64,000 bases of DNA from Lachnospiraceae bacterium (GCA_021153325.1 JAGKTQ010000009.1:1-64000), one strand, 5' to 3'; numbered from the stretch's first letter, positions 33,418 through 42,434 are shown. Program-made: numbers and translations. Notes: generated from the sequence alone by a model not told the origin.

Positions 33418-33767
33418 TCTTGGCCTCCTGATTTTGTGATGATGGTGAAATCTGGCATAATATTGGAACCGACAGGCTGATAATCTACAAAGAAAAGGTC
33501 TTTGTCATAAATCAATCCATAGTGTTCTTCTATGTAGGTAAGGTCTGGCGGATAAGCACCTTCTACAGCATAACATTGTGTAATGCTGCGAGTAAGGGCA
33601 GTTTCCAAACTTTCCTTTTGTTTCTCCAATGTAGTATCAGAAACGGAGTTTACACCCTGATAAAACAAAATAAAAAGTAGCAAAAATGCAAGGAGCGGAA
33701 GAAGATAGATTAGTTTGGCTCCGGGTATTTGTTTGTTGCGTTCAAAACGATTTCTATAAATACTCAT
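33414..33767 (-). CDS. Membrane-anchored pseudopilin-like hypothetical protein
   Basis: 117 residues with one membrane helix (about residues 16-37, GAKLIYLLPLLAFLLLFILFYQGV) followed by SLETALTRSITQCYAVEGAYPPDLTYIEEHYGL, a segment reminiscent of pseudopilin-type domains that order around a YPPDL motif. GAGGAG seven bases upstream supports the ATG at 33767 rather than an in-frame start at 33782. Likely part of the assembled structure; inferred. Confidence 0.65.
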   Translation of the reverse strand: MSIYRNRFERNKQIPGAKLIYLLPLLAFLLLFILFYQGVNSVSDTTLEKQKESLETALTRSITQCYAVEGAYPPDLTYIEEHYGLIYDKDLFFVDYQPVGSNIMPDFTIITKSGGQD

Positions 33768-33791
33768 AGTATTTCTCCTCAAATGCCTTTC

Positions 33792-34835
33792 TTAGCCGAT
33801 GCTTGACATGATACCCATAAGCGGGAAAATAACCGATAACAGTATCAGTCCAACGATAACGGACAATATAATGACAAGTGTAGGCTCCACGATAGAAATA
33901 ATGGAGTAAATCTTTTTCTCCGTTTCTTTATCATAATTATCAGCAATTTTCTGCATTACGATATCAATAGAACCAGTGCGGAAGCCAACAGCGACCATGC
34001 GGGAATACAGATTGGAAAAAATATTGGAAAGAGCCAATGCTTCTGATAAATTAGCACCATCTTCAATGGCTTTTCTACAAACTGCGATTTTTTCCTGCAT
34101 CCCCTTGTGTTCGGTCAATTCGGCTACCATATCCAAACTGGAGAAGGTATCCATACCGCTGCCGATAGCAAGTGCCATACCGCTGGCAAAACGTCCTGCA
34201 GCCAGTTTCTCGTAAAAACCTTTCGTTAAAGGAAAAACAGAAAGGGTATGTACGGTAATGGCATGTCCTCGTTTTGTCTTTGTAGCAAAAAGAAAAAGAA
34301 TCACGCAGACAACGAGAATACATATGAAAACAAGAGAATAACGATTCAAAGAATTACCAAGTTGGAGCAGGGTTGCAGAAATACCAGTCATTTCGCTGCC
34401 GAGTTGGATAAATACCTGCTGGAAGATTGGCATGACCTTTCCTAAAAGAACAAAGATGACTAACAGCATAATGCCGATCATAATGAGCGGATAGCTGATA
34501 GCACTTTTGATACTGTCGGCTATGGAATCTTCACGGTCATAATAAGCAGCTAAGGACTGCATGACATCATCCATGTTACCGGATTCCTCTCCCAAACGGA
34601 TCATATGAAGCACATAATCCGGGAAAACACCAGTACTTTTTAAAGCGTCACTGAAAGGACCGCCCTGTGCACAATTGTCTGCAATTTCCTGTAATATTTC
34701 TCTTCCCTCTGTGGAATTGCTGTCATTTAGTAATATATGCATGCTTTCTGTTGGAGTGATGCCGGCTTGAAATAGCATTGCGGTCTGACTGCAAAAGGAT
34801 GCAATTTCCTGATTTGATAAGCTTTTTTGATGCAT
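33792..34835 (-). CDS. Type II secretion / type IV pilus inner-membrane platform protein (GspF/PilC-like)
   Basis: 347 residues with two T2SSF domains: SFCSQTAMLFQAGITPTESMHIL near the start, GRFASGMALAIGSGMDTFSSLDMV and MVAVGFRTGSIDIVMQKIADNYDKE in the second, and three to four membrane segments (last at about 315-345). It would be the platform on which pilin subunits assemble. The usual partner ATPase (GspE/PilB) is not in this operon or window, so it must be supplied elsewhere or the system works differently. Confidence 0.88.
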   Translation of the reverse strand: MHQKSLSNQEIASFCSQTAMLFQAGITPTESMHILLNDSNSTEGREILQEIADNCAQGGPFSDALKSTGVFPDYVLHMIRLGEESGNMDDVMQSLAAYYDREDSIADSIKSAISYPLIMIGIMLLVIFVLLGKVMPIFQQVFIQLGSEMTGISATLLQLGNSLNRYSLVFICILVVCVILFLFATKTKRGHAITVHTLSVFPLTKGFYEKLAAGRFASGMALAIGSGMDTFSSLDMVAELTEHKGMQEKIAVCRKAIEDGANLSEALALSNIFSNLYSRMVAVGFRTGSIDIVMQKIADNYDKETEKKIYSIISIVEPTLVIILSVIVGLILLSVIFPLMGIMSSIG

Positions 34836-34852
34836 TTTTCATTCTCCTTCTG

Positions 34853-35863
34853 TTAATAGATATATTTTACAAGGTAGTTACTTCCATCTCCGATGAATTT
34901 TTTCAATTCTTTTTCACTACTGCTGGCGGCAAAGGTTGGATCCATCAGTTGCCAACTTTCTCCGTCAAATTCTACAATGCCGTTGACCCAGCCAACATCT
35001 GTAATATAAGTGCTGATCCAGGCATGATATACATCTCCTGCATAGCCGACTTCCAGACGAGTAGGGATGTGTTGGCTTCGGAGCATACTGGTCATAACTG
35101 CGGCATAATCCAAACAGATACCGGTGCCGGAAGAAAGTATTTCATCCACGTCGGAAGTGTAGCCGCTTGGTACAGTCGCTGCTTTTTCGTAATCGTAAGT
35201 GATGTTTTCGATCAGATAATTATATACGTTGGCAACTACATCCAAGTCTGTTTCGGCAGATGCGGCAAGTTCTGCTGCCTTTGCTACTACGTCGCTGGAA
35301 GAATTGAAGGTGCAGTACTGGTTTGGATAAAGGTAAGGACCAAATTCATTTGTCAGCACAGCCCGGATCTCAGCAGCTAAGCAAGTGGCATAGCTGGTGC
35401 CGGATATGTTTTCGTAAATGGTAATACTGTACGTTCCGTTTCCGGCAGACAGAGGAAATGCTTCATAGTCGGTGCTCACCAGATTGTAAGTATAGGTTAT
35501 AGCATCCGGTCCGATGATCTGCATTTTGACTTTTGCACAGGAGCCGGTGTAGCGAGCCATGATATAGCCCTCCTCCGCATGGGAGTAGTCTATGGAGGCG
35601 TATTCGTTGTGCATCTCTGCCACTCCATCGGCAACAGGTATCAGGCATATGGGCGTATTGTCCCTTGAACCGTTGCTTTCTGTGAGGGAATTCGTTTCAG
35701 TGGAAAGAGAGGAGGAACTGGCGTGAGTAGTAGTACTCGAAGTTGTTTGTGCTTTCTCTTTCGCAGTAACTTCTGAAGTCTTACCGCTTCCACAGCCGAT
35801 CAGAAAACAGAAACACAAAAAATATGTAATTAATCGTAGTTTTATCGTTCGTTTTTCTTTCAT
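34853..35863 (-). CDS. Transglutaminase-domain lipoprotein
   Basis: 336 residues. The signal peptide ends in a lipobox (FLIGC, Cys24), followed by a Ser/Thr-rich linker (about residues 30-65). The C-terminal transglutaminase-like domain has an intact catalytic triad: C250 (GTGICLDYAAVM), H280 (VYHAWIS) and D308 (WQLMDPTF). Such surface enzymes cross-link or cleave protein substrates. Its place between the anti-sigma-like gene and the platform gene suggests it acts on the surface structure encoded by the operon. Confidence 0.85.
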   Translation of the reverse strand: MKEKRTIKLRLITYFLCFCFLIGCGSGKTSEVTAKEKAQTTSSTTTHASSSSLSTETNSLTESNGSRDNTPICLIPVADGVAEMHNEYASIDYSHAEEGYIMARYTGSCAKVKMQIIGPDAITYTYNLVSTDYEAFPLSAGNGTYSITIYENISGTSYATCLAAEIRAVLTNEFGPYLYPNQYCTFNSSSDVVAKAAELAASAETDLDVVANVYNYLIENITYDYEKAATVPSGYTSDVDEILSSGTGICLDYAAVMTSMLRSQHIPTRLEVGYAGDVYHAWISTYITDVGWVNGIVEFDGESWQLMDPTFAASSSEKELKKFIGDGSNYLVKYIY

Positions 35864-35870
35864 AGTTCGT

Positions 35871-36359
35871 TTACTTTGGAGAAAGCAGCAGGTGAAGAGG
35901 CTGTGCGTTCTCTATTGGAATATAAATGTTAGTTTCGGTATTGTGATAAGTAAAATATATAGTGCCTGTATCGGCGTCGTAAGACAAAGCAGATTCCCGT
36001 ATGCCAGTGTTCGTCTCCTGATAAGCTTCCTCATAGAGAATGTTATCTCCAGATAAAGTGAGACACAGTACACCGTCCTCTAATTTGTCTGACACAAGAA
36101 TACTCTCTTCGGATATGTGATGACCCTTTAACAAATAGTCAGTTGGTGCAACTGCTAATGGAAAAAGAAAAGTGAACAAAAGCAAAAAAAGGGTCAAACA
36201 GAGCAGTACGTCATACGTCACGGTGTCTATAGCCTGACGAAGAAGAATTTTGTCAAAAGGCACTCTATTTGGAGCGTGATGGCACTCGACAAATATATTT
36301 TGCAATGTGGCATCTGCTTGTTTTGGATTTAAGTGGTATTTTTTTCGATTAAATAGCAT
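35871..36359 (-). CDS. Single-span membrane protein, candidate anti-sigma factor
   Basis: 162 residues: N-terminal cytoplasmic part of about 45 residues (KQADATLQNIFVECHHAPNRVPF), one membrane helix (about 51-72) and an outer domain with beta-rich sequence. It is encoded 13 bases after the ECF sigma gene, the usual place of an anti-sigma factor, and has the right topology. No zinc-binding anti-sigma motif (HxxxCxxC) is visible, so the role is inferred from position. Confidence 0.55.
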   Translation of the reverse strand: MLFNRKKYHLNPKQADATLQNIFVECHHAPNRVPFDKILLRQAIDTVTYDVLLCLTLFLLLFTFLFPLAVAPTDYLLKGHHISEESILVSDKLEDGVLCLTLSGDNILYEEAYQETNTGIRESALSYDADTGTIYFTYHNTETNIYIPIENAQPLHLLLSPK

Positions 36360-36372
36360 GCGTACACCTCCC

Positions 36373-36933
36373 TTATTCTTCTGCTAAAAGCTGTTTTAAA
36401 TGTTTTTGACCGGATGCGATATAGCGTTTTACACTGCTTCGGCTGATGTCCATGGCAGCTGCAATTTCTGTCAGTTTCAGATTGTTATAATAACGCATGG
36501 TCAATACCTGCTTTTCGGAAAAAGGAAGGGATTCTAAAGCTATACGCAGACGTTCGTGTTCGTCCTTTTTCAAGGTACTGGATTCCAAATCTGTATCAGG
36601 GTGTTCATCCTGCAAAAATTCCAAAATCTCTTGATCGGAAATAATATTTCCCTGTCCCGTTTTTTGACTTATATCGTAACAGACATGAAAGGAAATACGG
36701 TTCAGCCACGCCATAAAGAGTGTGGGGTCATTTAATTTATTCAGATTTTTTAAAACAGAAATGTATATTTCCTGCAGAGCATCCTGTGCAAGAAAATCAT
36801 CCCGTAAATAATGCTTCGTATAATTATATACTTTATTATAAGTCTTAGCATACAACTCAGCAAAGGCATCACTATCTTTTTGCTTTGCACGAACAACAAG
36901 CCCTGCTAAATATTGTATCTCCGATTCTCTCAT
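36373..36933 (-). CDS. ECF-type RNA polymerase sigma factor
   Basis: 186 residues. Region 2 includes AELYAKTYNKVYNYTKHYLRDDFLAQDALQEIYISVLKNL, and region 4 has ESLPFSEKQVLTMRYYNNLKLTEIAAAMDISRSSVKRYIASGQKHLKQLL, a clear sigma-70 region 4 helix-turn-helix. No region 3 or 1 is present, as expected for the extracytoplasmic-function group. It probably directs transcription of its own operon in response to a membrane or surface signal. Confidence 0.92.
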   Translation of the reverse strand: MRESEIQYLAGLVVRAKQKDSDAFAELYAKTYNKVYNYTKHYLRDDFLAQDALQEIYISVLKNLNKLNDPTLFMAWLNRISFHVCYDISQKTGQGNIISDQEILEFLQDEHPDTDLESSTLKKDEHERLRIALESLPFSEKQVLTMRYYNNLKLTEIAAAMDISRSSVKRYIASGQKHLKQLLAEE

Positions 36934-36969
36934 AGGCTTCCTCTACCTTCTTTTGTGTTAAGGTTGGCT

Positions 36970-37683
36970 TTATTCAGTAGGATAAAGCTTTGTGTAAGTA
37001 ACAGCAAGAAGCTGAGTAAAGGACTGTACCTGTGCCTCTTCGTAGAGGGTATAAACTGAGCGAAGTACGATGGGAGCTTCTGAGTGTTCGGTATTATATA
37101 TAAGGATGGAATTTTTCAGACAAGTCAAAAAGTGTTCCATTTTTTCGTGATCACTGTTTTCAATAACAGCAACAAATTCATTACCGCCATTACGACCAAT
37201 AAAACCAAAATTATCGCCAATTTCTTCAAATATATTGCAGAAGTCCTGGAGGAGTCTGTCTCCTGCCTCGTGTCCACTTGTTTCATTGATGGTTTTTAGA
37301 TTCTCAATAGAAAACATGGCACAGGCAACCCCTGCCAATGATTCTGGGGTAGTGTAGGTTTGAAAAACAATGTCCAAGCTGTGCCTATTGGGAATACCAG
37401 TCAGGGAATCCAAATACGCCGCCTGGTTAAGAGTATGACCTTCCAATGCAAGGATGCGGAGTTTGTAAAAGTCATAAAACAGATAGAACAGACTAAAGAT
37501 CATCAGCACCCATGTAATGGCGCAAAGGAAAAAAAGTTGTTTGTTACTATATATTTGCCGTGACAAGCTTTTGTTGAAAAGCAATGTCAGAAAAAAAGTA
37601 AGTTCAATGCCAGCTAATAAGAAGAGCTGAATAATTTTTGCAATACGGAATTTTTTAATCAGTTTCTGCTCTTGCATACCCAT
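36970..37683 (-). CDS. GGDEF-domain protein with a GGNEF active site
   Basis: 237 residues: two membrane helices (about 14-36 and 50-72) and a C-terminal GGDEF domain starting at YLDSLTGIPNRHSLD. The signature loop reads G166-G167-N168-E169-F170, i.e. the usual Asp/Glu is Asn. No RxxD inhibitory site is apparent. Canonical members make cyclic di-GMP; with the metal-ligand position changed, activity may be reduced, lost or altered. It heads the minus-strand run, 36 bases before the sigma gene. Confidence 0.85.
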   Translation of the reverse strand: MGMQEQKLIKKFRIAKIIQLFLLAGIELTFFLTLLFNKSLSRQIYSNKQLFFLCAITWVLMIFSLFYLFYDFYKLRILALEGHTLNQAAYLDSLTGIPNRHSLDIVFQTYTTPESLAGVACAMFSIENLKTINETSGHEAGDRLLQDFCNIFEEIGDNFGFIGRNGGNEFVAVIENSDHEKMEHFLTCLKNSILIYNTEHSEAPIVLRSVYTLYEEAQVQSFTQLLAVTYTKLYPTE

Positions 37684-37831
37684 TCTCCTTTATGTAAATT
37701 TGCCATTATAGGCTGTCTATTCCTATTTTATAGTATGGAGAACAAAAAGAAAAGCAGATTTTTGGTAATTTTTTGAACCTTTTTCCGAATGACAGGAGTC
37801 TTTAAAAATAGAAAAGGAGAGAAGACGAAAA

Positions 37832-38110
37832 ATGATAGGATATAGGCTGGTAGTAATAGAAGAAGAACAAACCCCATTGGCTGCAGGAGAGATGCTGAAT
37901 GGCAATTTTTTCTTCCTCATTACAATTATAGTGATGATAGCCATAATAATAGCAACCATATTGGGAATTTATTATTTCAAATGCATGCAATACAGAAAGC
38001 GGCTGTCTGAATTGAAAAAGAATGGCGTTGATATTAAGTTGAGCTGGAATTTAAAAGCACTAAAAGAAGAAGTAACGGAAATAGAATGGAATTTAGTAAA
38101 TATTTTTTAA
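37832..38110 (+). CDS. Small membrane protein with N-terminal acidic PLA motif
   Basis: 92 residues: RLVVIEEEQTPLAAGE at positions 5-20, a membrane helix (about 27-49) and a basic/charged C-terminal tail (KRLSELKKNGVDIKLSW). The acidic motif closely matches the ones before the membrane anchor of the 1020-residue surface protein at 38643-41705. With the motif on the N-terminal side and positive residues after the helix, the motif would face outside. AAAAGGAGAG lies upstream. Function unknown. Confidence 0.7.
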   Translation: MIGYRLVVIEEEQTPLAAGEMLNGNFFFLITIIVMIAIIIATILGIYYFKCMQYRKRLSELKKNGVDIKLSWNLKALKEEVTEIEWNLVNIF

Positions 38111-38233
38111 AATAATTGAGCCGTTTTTTATTTTGGAAGAGTCTTATAAAGTAAGAGACAAAAAAATGGAAATAGATAAGACAGATATTTCTTAATTAAT
38201 GATATTATAGGCAGAAGGGATGGTACTTTATTT

Positions 38234-38557
38234 ATGGAAGAAAGAAGACATGTTGGACGCGTTACATTTGATACAAAAAGTGTTATCGTTGTTTGCGATA
38301 CGCAGGAGAAAATAGCTGCTACAGTCATAAATTCAAGTCCTCTTGGAATGGCAGTTTCCATACCGGAAGATGCACCGGACATTGTGGGAAAGGATATTAT
38401 CATTGTAGCCGAAACGATGATCATGTATGCCGATGTGGTACGAAAGGAAAAACGAGAAGATGGAAGTATACTGATCGGTATTAGTGCTAAGAAATTTACC
38501 GACGATGTATTAGAATATTTGTTCCAAAAAATCGCATTAGAGGAAGAAGAGTCATAA
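38234..38557 (+). CDS. PilZ-like domain protein
   Basis: 107 residues that fit one PilZ domain: R4-x-x-x-R8 near the start (RRHVGR) and, about 30 residues later, the N-S-S-P-L-G version of the (D/N)xSxxG motif (ATVINSSPLGMAVSIPE), followed by beta strands. PilZ domains bind cyclic di-GMP. An acidic C-terminus (ALEEEES) ends the protein. It lies between two membrane proteins that share a sequence motif. Assignment rests on motif spacing. Confidence 0.65.
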   Translation: MEERRHVGRVTFDTKSVIVVCDTQEKIAATVINSSPLGMAVSIPEDAPDIVGKDIIIVAETMIMYADVVRKEKREDGSILIGISAKKFTDDVLEYLFQKIALEEEES

Positions 38558-38642
38558 ATTTGGAATGATGTAATATTTTCTATAATAAAATAACAAAAGA
38601 GCATAGAAACCACACAGAAATGCGAAAGAGGAGAGAGCGAGC

Positions 38643-41600
38643 ATGAGAAAAAATGTTTTAAAGAACAAACAGGTTATCAGAGCAATGGCAATTGGAATTT
38701 CAGCAGTAATGGCTACTTCCCCGTTGACTGCAATGGCAGCAGAACCGGATACCCTTCCTGCTTCTGATAGAAATGATGGTACAACTACAGAGCAGCCTAC
38801 AGCAGTAGAGGAAGCACAGGCAGCAGCATCCAGTGCAGCAAGTGCATCTGAAACAACAGATACAGCAATTGAAGAAGTAAAAGAGATAGCGGCAGAAGTG
38901 AAGACGGAGGAAGAAAATGACTTAAATACTGCTATTACAGAAGTAGAAAAAATCGTGACTGGAGAGCAGGATGGTGAAGAAAGTGATACTACTTCTGCAA
39001 CAGAGGATATCCAGGCAGTAGAAGAAGAATTAAATGATGCAGAACAGGCAGCAGCAGACGCTACAGAAGCATTAGAGGAAGCAAATACTGCAGCAGAAGA
39101 AACAGCAGCGATTGCAGCAGGTGTTGTAAGTGCAGAAAATCAGGCAAATGAACAGATCGATGCACAGCTTTCTCAGATGAAAGAAGCAGATACAGTAGAA
39201 GAGGCACAGAGTGCTTATGCAGCAGCGCAGCAGACAGCAGCAAATGCACAGCAGGCTTATGACGAAGCAAAAAAAGATTATGATGAGAAAAAAGCATCTT
39301 ATGAGCAGGCAGTAGCTGATCTTGCAGCAGCACAGAGTGAATACGAAGAAGCGATCAATAATGCAGAAGCTGACGCAGAGGCAGCAGCAGAAAAGCTTGC
39401 AGCAGCAGAAGAAGCAGCAGCTGTTTTGAAAGAGGAAGCAAACAAAGCGGCAGAAGAAATGGCTAACAATGCGGCAATCCAGATCGCACAGATGGAAGCA
39501 GAAAGAGCTACTGATAACTATGCACAGTGGCGTAAGCTGGATGTGTTGTTTGAAGCTATCATCAAAGAATATTATGTACCGACCCATTTAAATGGTGAAG
39601 TGACATCTTATGTGAGAACTTTAGAAGCTAACGATGAGTATAATGTATTTACCGTAACATATAAAACAGAAGACGGCGAAGAGAAAACAGTATATTTGAA
39701 TTATAAACTTACTTCAAATCATGATGGACTTGTTATTTTTGAAAAGAACTGGGATGAAAATGCCGTTCTTGTTAAAGATGCAGAGGCAGAAAAATATGTT
39801 GGCGTGGATGCGGATGGCAATGCGATCTCCTATTCCGCAGCAGAATTAGAACAGGCTGTAGCAGATGGCACGGTTGTGAAATTAGAAGATGGCACATATG
39901 TAGCAACAAATGGAGAAGGCACTACAGTATCTGCTGGAGTGAAACTTGGAACAACAACAGATGGAAATACAACAATTGTGACAGAAGCTGTTGATGGAAC
40001 AGAGGAAGAAAGCTATGCACTGGATCAGGATGGTAATTTAGTTAAGACAGTGACACAGGATGTAACTACGATCACTTACACAAGCAACTCTCTTTCTGGC
40101 GAAGGATACGATAGTGAAGAAGCTGCAAAGGCTGCTGCAGAAGAGGCAATTGCTGACGCTGAGGATGCTTTGGCAGAAGGCACAGAAATGACGGATGTAG
40201 AGATGAACATAGCAGAAACTACAGAATATACTGGTACTGCTACTTATGTGAGCACATTCACAAAGACCATCGATGTGAACGAAGACAAAACCCTGACTTA
40301 TAAGAGCGCAAGTGAAGTTGCCAGCGATGTGAAAGAAGATGTAATTGATGATAATACGGATGACTTGTGGAGACAGGGTTATTATGTGCTGAAAAATGAA
40401 GGTGAACTGACTGCAGAAAAGACAGAGGACAGAAAGGTCTTGGGAGATGATTATGAAGTTACAGGACAGATAACTTTGACTTATGCAAAATATACAACAG
40501 AAAAAGTAAGCTATACAATCTGGGATGATTTCAAGGATCTCTTTACAGGCAATGCAACAAAAGAAAAAATTGAAGCTGCTTTCAAACAGAAGATTGAAGC
40601 TGAAGGCGGAATCTTTATTAAATTAGAAGAAATTGACTGGAATGCAAAAACAGCTACTTGCTACTATGTTCCGGGACAGAAAGTAACTACAACTGGTACC
40701 TATGCGACGGAAGAAGAAGCTAAGGCTGCTGCAGAGGAAGCAGTAGGAGCAAATGCTTACAATGTAAACGTTTCTACTACAAGTGAAACGACTTATAGCT
40801 ATACAGCTTCTTACAATGAAAAAACAGAAACAACAGAAGAAGATGTGGTAATGAGCACAACAACATGGGAAGCTGCAGATGCATTAGATTATGTTGCTGC
40901 TACAGAAGCAAAATACGAAGGTAAATGGGTCAACGATAATTACCGTGCCGGAAATATTGAGCTGAATGAATATGAGGATGAGGCTTTCCGTAAATACATT
41001 GAAGATGCACAGGCTAAAAAAGCAGCCTATGAAGAATTGGCACAAAAAGCTGCTGCAGCAGAAAAAGCAGCGAAAGATGCCGGAGCGGAAGTAGAAGCAT
41101 TACAGCAAAAAATTGATGAGCTGAAAGATAATATGAATTCTGTTACGGATGCAGCTACCTTGAGTGCATTAAAGATTCAGATGGAAAATGCAGAAGAAAA
41201 CAGAAAAGAAGCAGAGAAAACTCTGGACGATATTAAAAAGAAACTGGAAGAAGCAGAAGCGGATTATAATGAAGTTGTGAAAAAACTGACTCCAAGTGAA
41301 ACACCTTCCGGTGGAGCAACAGAAGCAGGCGGAGCAGGAACTACAACTGCAACAGGAAATACTTCGGTTGTCAGAACGGTTACGATTGAAGAGGAAGAAG
41401 CACCTCTTGCAGCAACGGTAACGCAGGCAAGGACCGGCAGAACAGGATTATATGGAGCTGCTGAGTCAGAAGGAGAAGAAAATCTCCAGGGCATTGGTTA
41501 TCATACGATTGAAGAGGAAGAAGCACCACTTGCTTCAACCGTGATCGAAGATGAAGAAACAGCCCTTGCAGCAAAACCAATCGGAGAAGAAAAAATTTCT

Positions 41601-41705
41601 TGGTGGTGGTTACTTATCATTGCTGTATTAGGTGCAACAGGATACGAAGCATACAAGAAATATCGTAAAAACAAAATGGCTAAAGAAGGAAATATTGAGT
41701 CATAG
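38643..41705 (+). CDS. Large coiled-coil surface protein with acidic PLA motifs and C-terminal anchor
   Basis: 1020 residues. A signal peptide ends near residue 33 (TAMA-AEP). Residues 35-290 are Ala/Glu-rich coiled coil; the middle holds two related modules, each with an S/T-E-E-(E)-A-K-A-A-A-E-E-A helix followed by Thr/Tyr-rich strands (about 495-555 and 690-745); another coiled coil spans about 780-890. Before the single membrane helix (about 986-1003) come three acidic motifs: IEEEEAPLAA (915-924), IEEEEAPLAS (956-965) and IEDEETALAA (968-977). The basic tail YKKYRKNK anchors it. No LPxTG sortase site. Probably a cell-surface rod or adhesin-like protein. Confidence 0.8.
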   Translation: MRKNVLKNKQVIRAMAIGISAVMATSPLTAMAAEPDTLPASDRNDGTTTEQPTAVEEAQAAASSAASASETTDTAIEEVKEIAAEVKTEEENDLNTAITEVEKIVTGEQDGEESDTTSATEDIQAVEEELNDAEQAAADATEALEEANTAAEETAAIAAGVVSAENQANEQIDAQLSQMKEADTVEEAQSAYAAAQQTAANAQQAYDEAKKDYDEKKASYEQAVADLAAAQSEYEEAINNAEADAEAAAEKLAAAEEAAAVLKEEANKAAEEMANNAAIQIAQMEAERATDNYAQWRKLDVLFEAIIKEYYVPTHLNGEVTSYVRTLEANDEYNVFTVTYKTEDGEEKTVYLNYKLTSNHDGLVIFEKNWDENAVLVKDAEAEKYVGVDADGNAISYSAAELEQAVADGTVVKLEDGTYVATNGEGTTVSAGVKLGTTTDGNTTIVTEAVDGTEEESYALDQDGNLVKTVTQDVTTITYTSNSLSGEGYDSEEAAKAAAEEAIADAEDALAEGTEMTDVEMNIAETTEYTGTATYVSTFTKTIDVNEDKTLTYKSASEVASDVKEDVIDDNTDDLWRQGYYVLKNEGELTAEKTEDRKVLGDDYEVTGQITLTYAKYTTEKVSYTIWDDFKDLFTGNATKEKIEAAFKQKIEAEGGIFIKLEEIDWNAKTATCYYVPGQKVTTTGTYATEEEAKAAAEEAVGANAYNVNVSTTSETTYSYTASYNEKTETTEEDVVMSTTTWEAADALDYVAATEAKYEGKWVNDNYRAGNIELNEYEDEAFRKYIEDAQAKKAAYEELAQKAAAAEKAAKDAGAEVEALQQKIDELKDNMNSVTDAATLSALKIQMENAEENRKEAEKTLDDIKKKLEEAEADYNEVVKKLTPSETPSGGATEAGGAGTTTATGNTSVVRTVTIEEEEAPLAATVTQARTGRTGLYGAAESEGEENLQGIGYHTIEEEEAPLASTVIEDEETALAAKPIGEEKISWWWLLIIAVLGATGYEAYKKYRKNKMAKEGNIES

Positions 41706-41735
41706 TATGGTAGATCAAAGCTAAACAAGTAAATA

Positions 41736-41775
41736 AAAATAAGCTGTCACAGTGATTGCTGTGACAGCTTATTTT
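41736..41775. terminator. Bidirectional terminator
   Basis: Perfect 17-bp inverted repeat AAAATAAGCTGTCACAG (41736-41752) / CTGTGACAGCTTATTTT (41759-41775), 6-nt loop, T-rich on both strands, between the converging surface-protein and lipoprotein genes. Confidence 0.9.
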
Positions 41776-41784
41776 AATGAAAAA

Positions 41785-42297
41785 TTATTCGATAGTAACT
41801 TCCACGTTTTCAACATTGCCATCTCCTGTGAGGAGCAGTATGGCACGGCTTGTTACTCCGGAAATATTAGAAGTACCTTCTAAACACAGTTCCCCGGCTT
41901 GGTTGTACAATGCCCACTGAAATTCTTCCGTGTCCACAGGCCATTCAGCTTCAATAGTAAGCATTTCCTGATCGGCAATGCTATCCAGATTGATCTGGTT
42001 GCCAGTAACTGGATCAATTACAGAAAAAGTACCAATCTCTACGCCGCACATATTGATGATCTGGATGTCGATGGACAGCGTTTCGATAGTGTCCGCTTTT
42101 TCGAGTGTGGTCGTTTCGGCTGTGATACTTTCTTCTTGTGATTGGGTCTCAGTTTGGATAGTGCTATCCGTTTCAATTTGTGAAGTCGTTTCTGTCGTAT
42201 TTGAACTGCTGTCTGCTTCACTATTGCAGCCTGTTAAAAGACAAAAAGAAAAAAGTGTTCCAAATAATAAAGAATATATATGGGATTTTCTTTTCAT
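41785..42297 (-). CDS. Lipoprotein of unknown function
   Basis: 170 residues. Lipoprotein signal with LLTGC (Cys24), a Ser/Thr/Glu-rich linker (about 25-68), then a compact domain (IQIINMCGVEIGTFSVIDPVTGNQINLDSIADQEMLTIEAEWP...) that resembles small beta-sandwich modules. GGAG seven bases upstream supports the start at 42297 over 42309. Its likely promoter has an extended -10 (TGATATAAT on the minus strand, TATAAT at 42353-42358) overlapping a perfect ATACTAGTAT palindrome at 42345-42354. Confidence 0.75.
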   Translation of the reverse strand: MKRKSHIYSLLFGTLFSFCLLTGCNSEADSSSNTTETTSQIETDSTIQTETQSQEESITAETTTLEKADTIETLSIDIQIINMCGVEIGTFSVIDPVTGNQINLDSIADQEMLTIEAEWPVDTEEFQWALYNQAGELCLEGTSNISGVTSRAILLLTGDGNVENVEVTIE

Positions 42298-42434
42298 AAT
42301 ACGCTCCATTTCGTTTTAATTTTATTTCTTCTATTAATATTAGGATACTAGTATTATATCATAGAGATGCGTTTTGTTCATTATAAAAAGTGGAAAAAAC
42401 TTTGTATTTACGGAAAAAACCAGTGAAAAATATG

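Noticed and set aside
39061..39587. Long minus-strand reading frames opposite the surface-protein gene
   Set aside because: They are the complement of Ala/Glu-rich coiled-coil codons, rich in Leu/Cys/Phe runs, without ribosome-binding sites.
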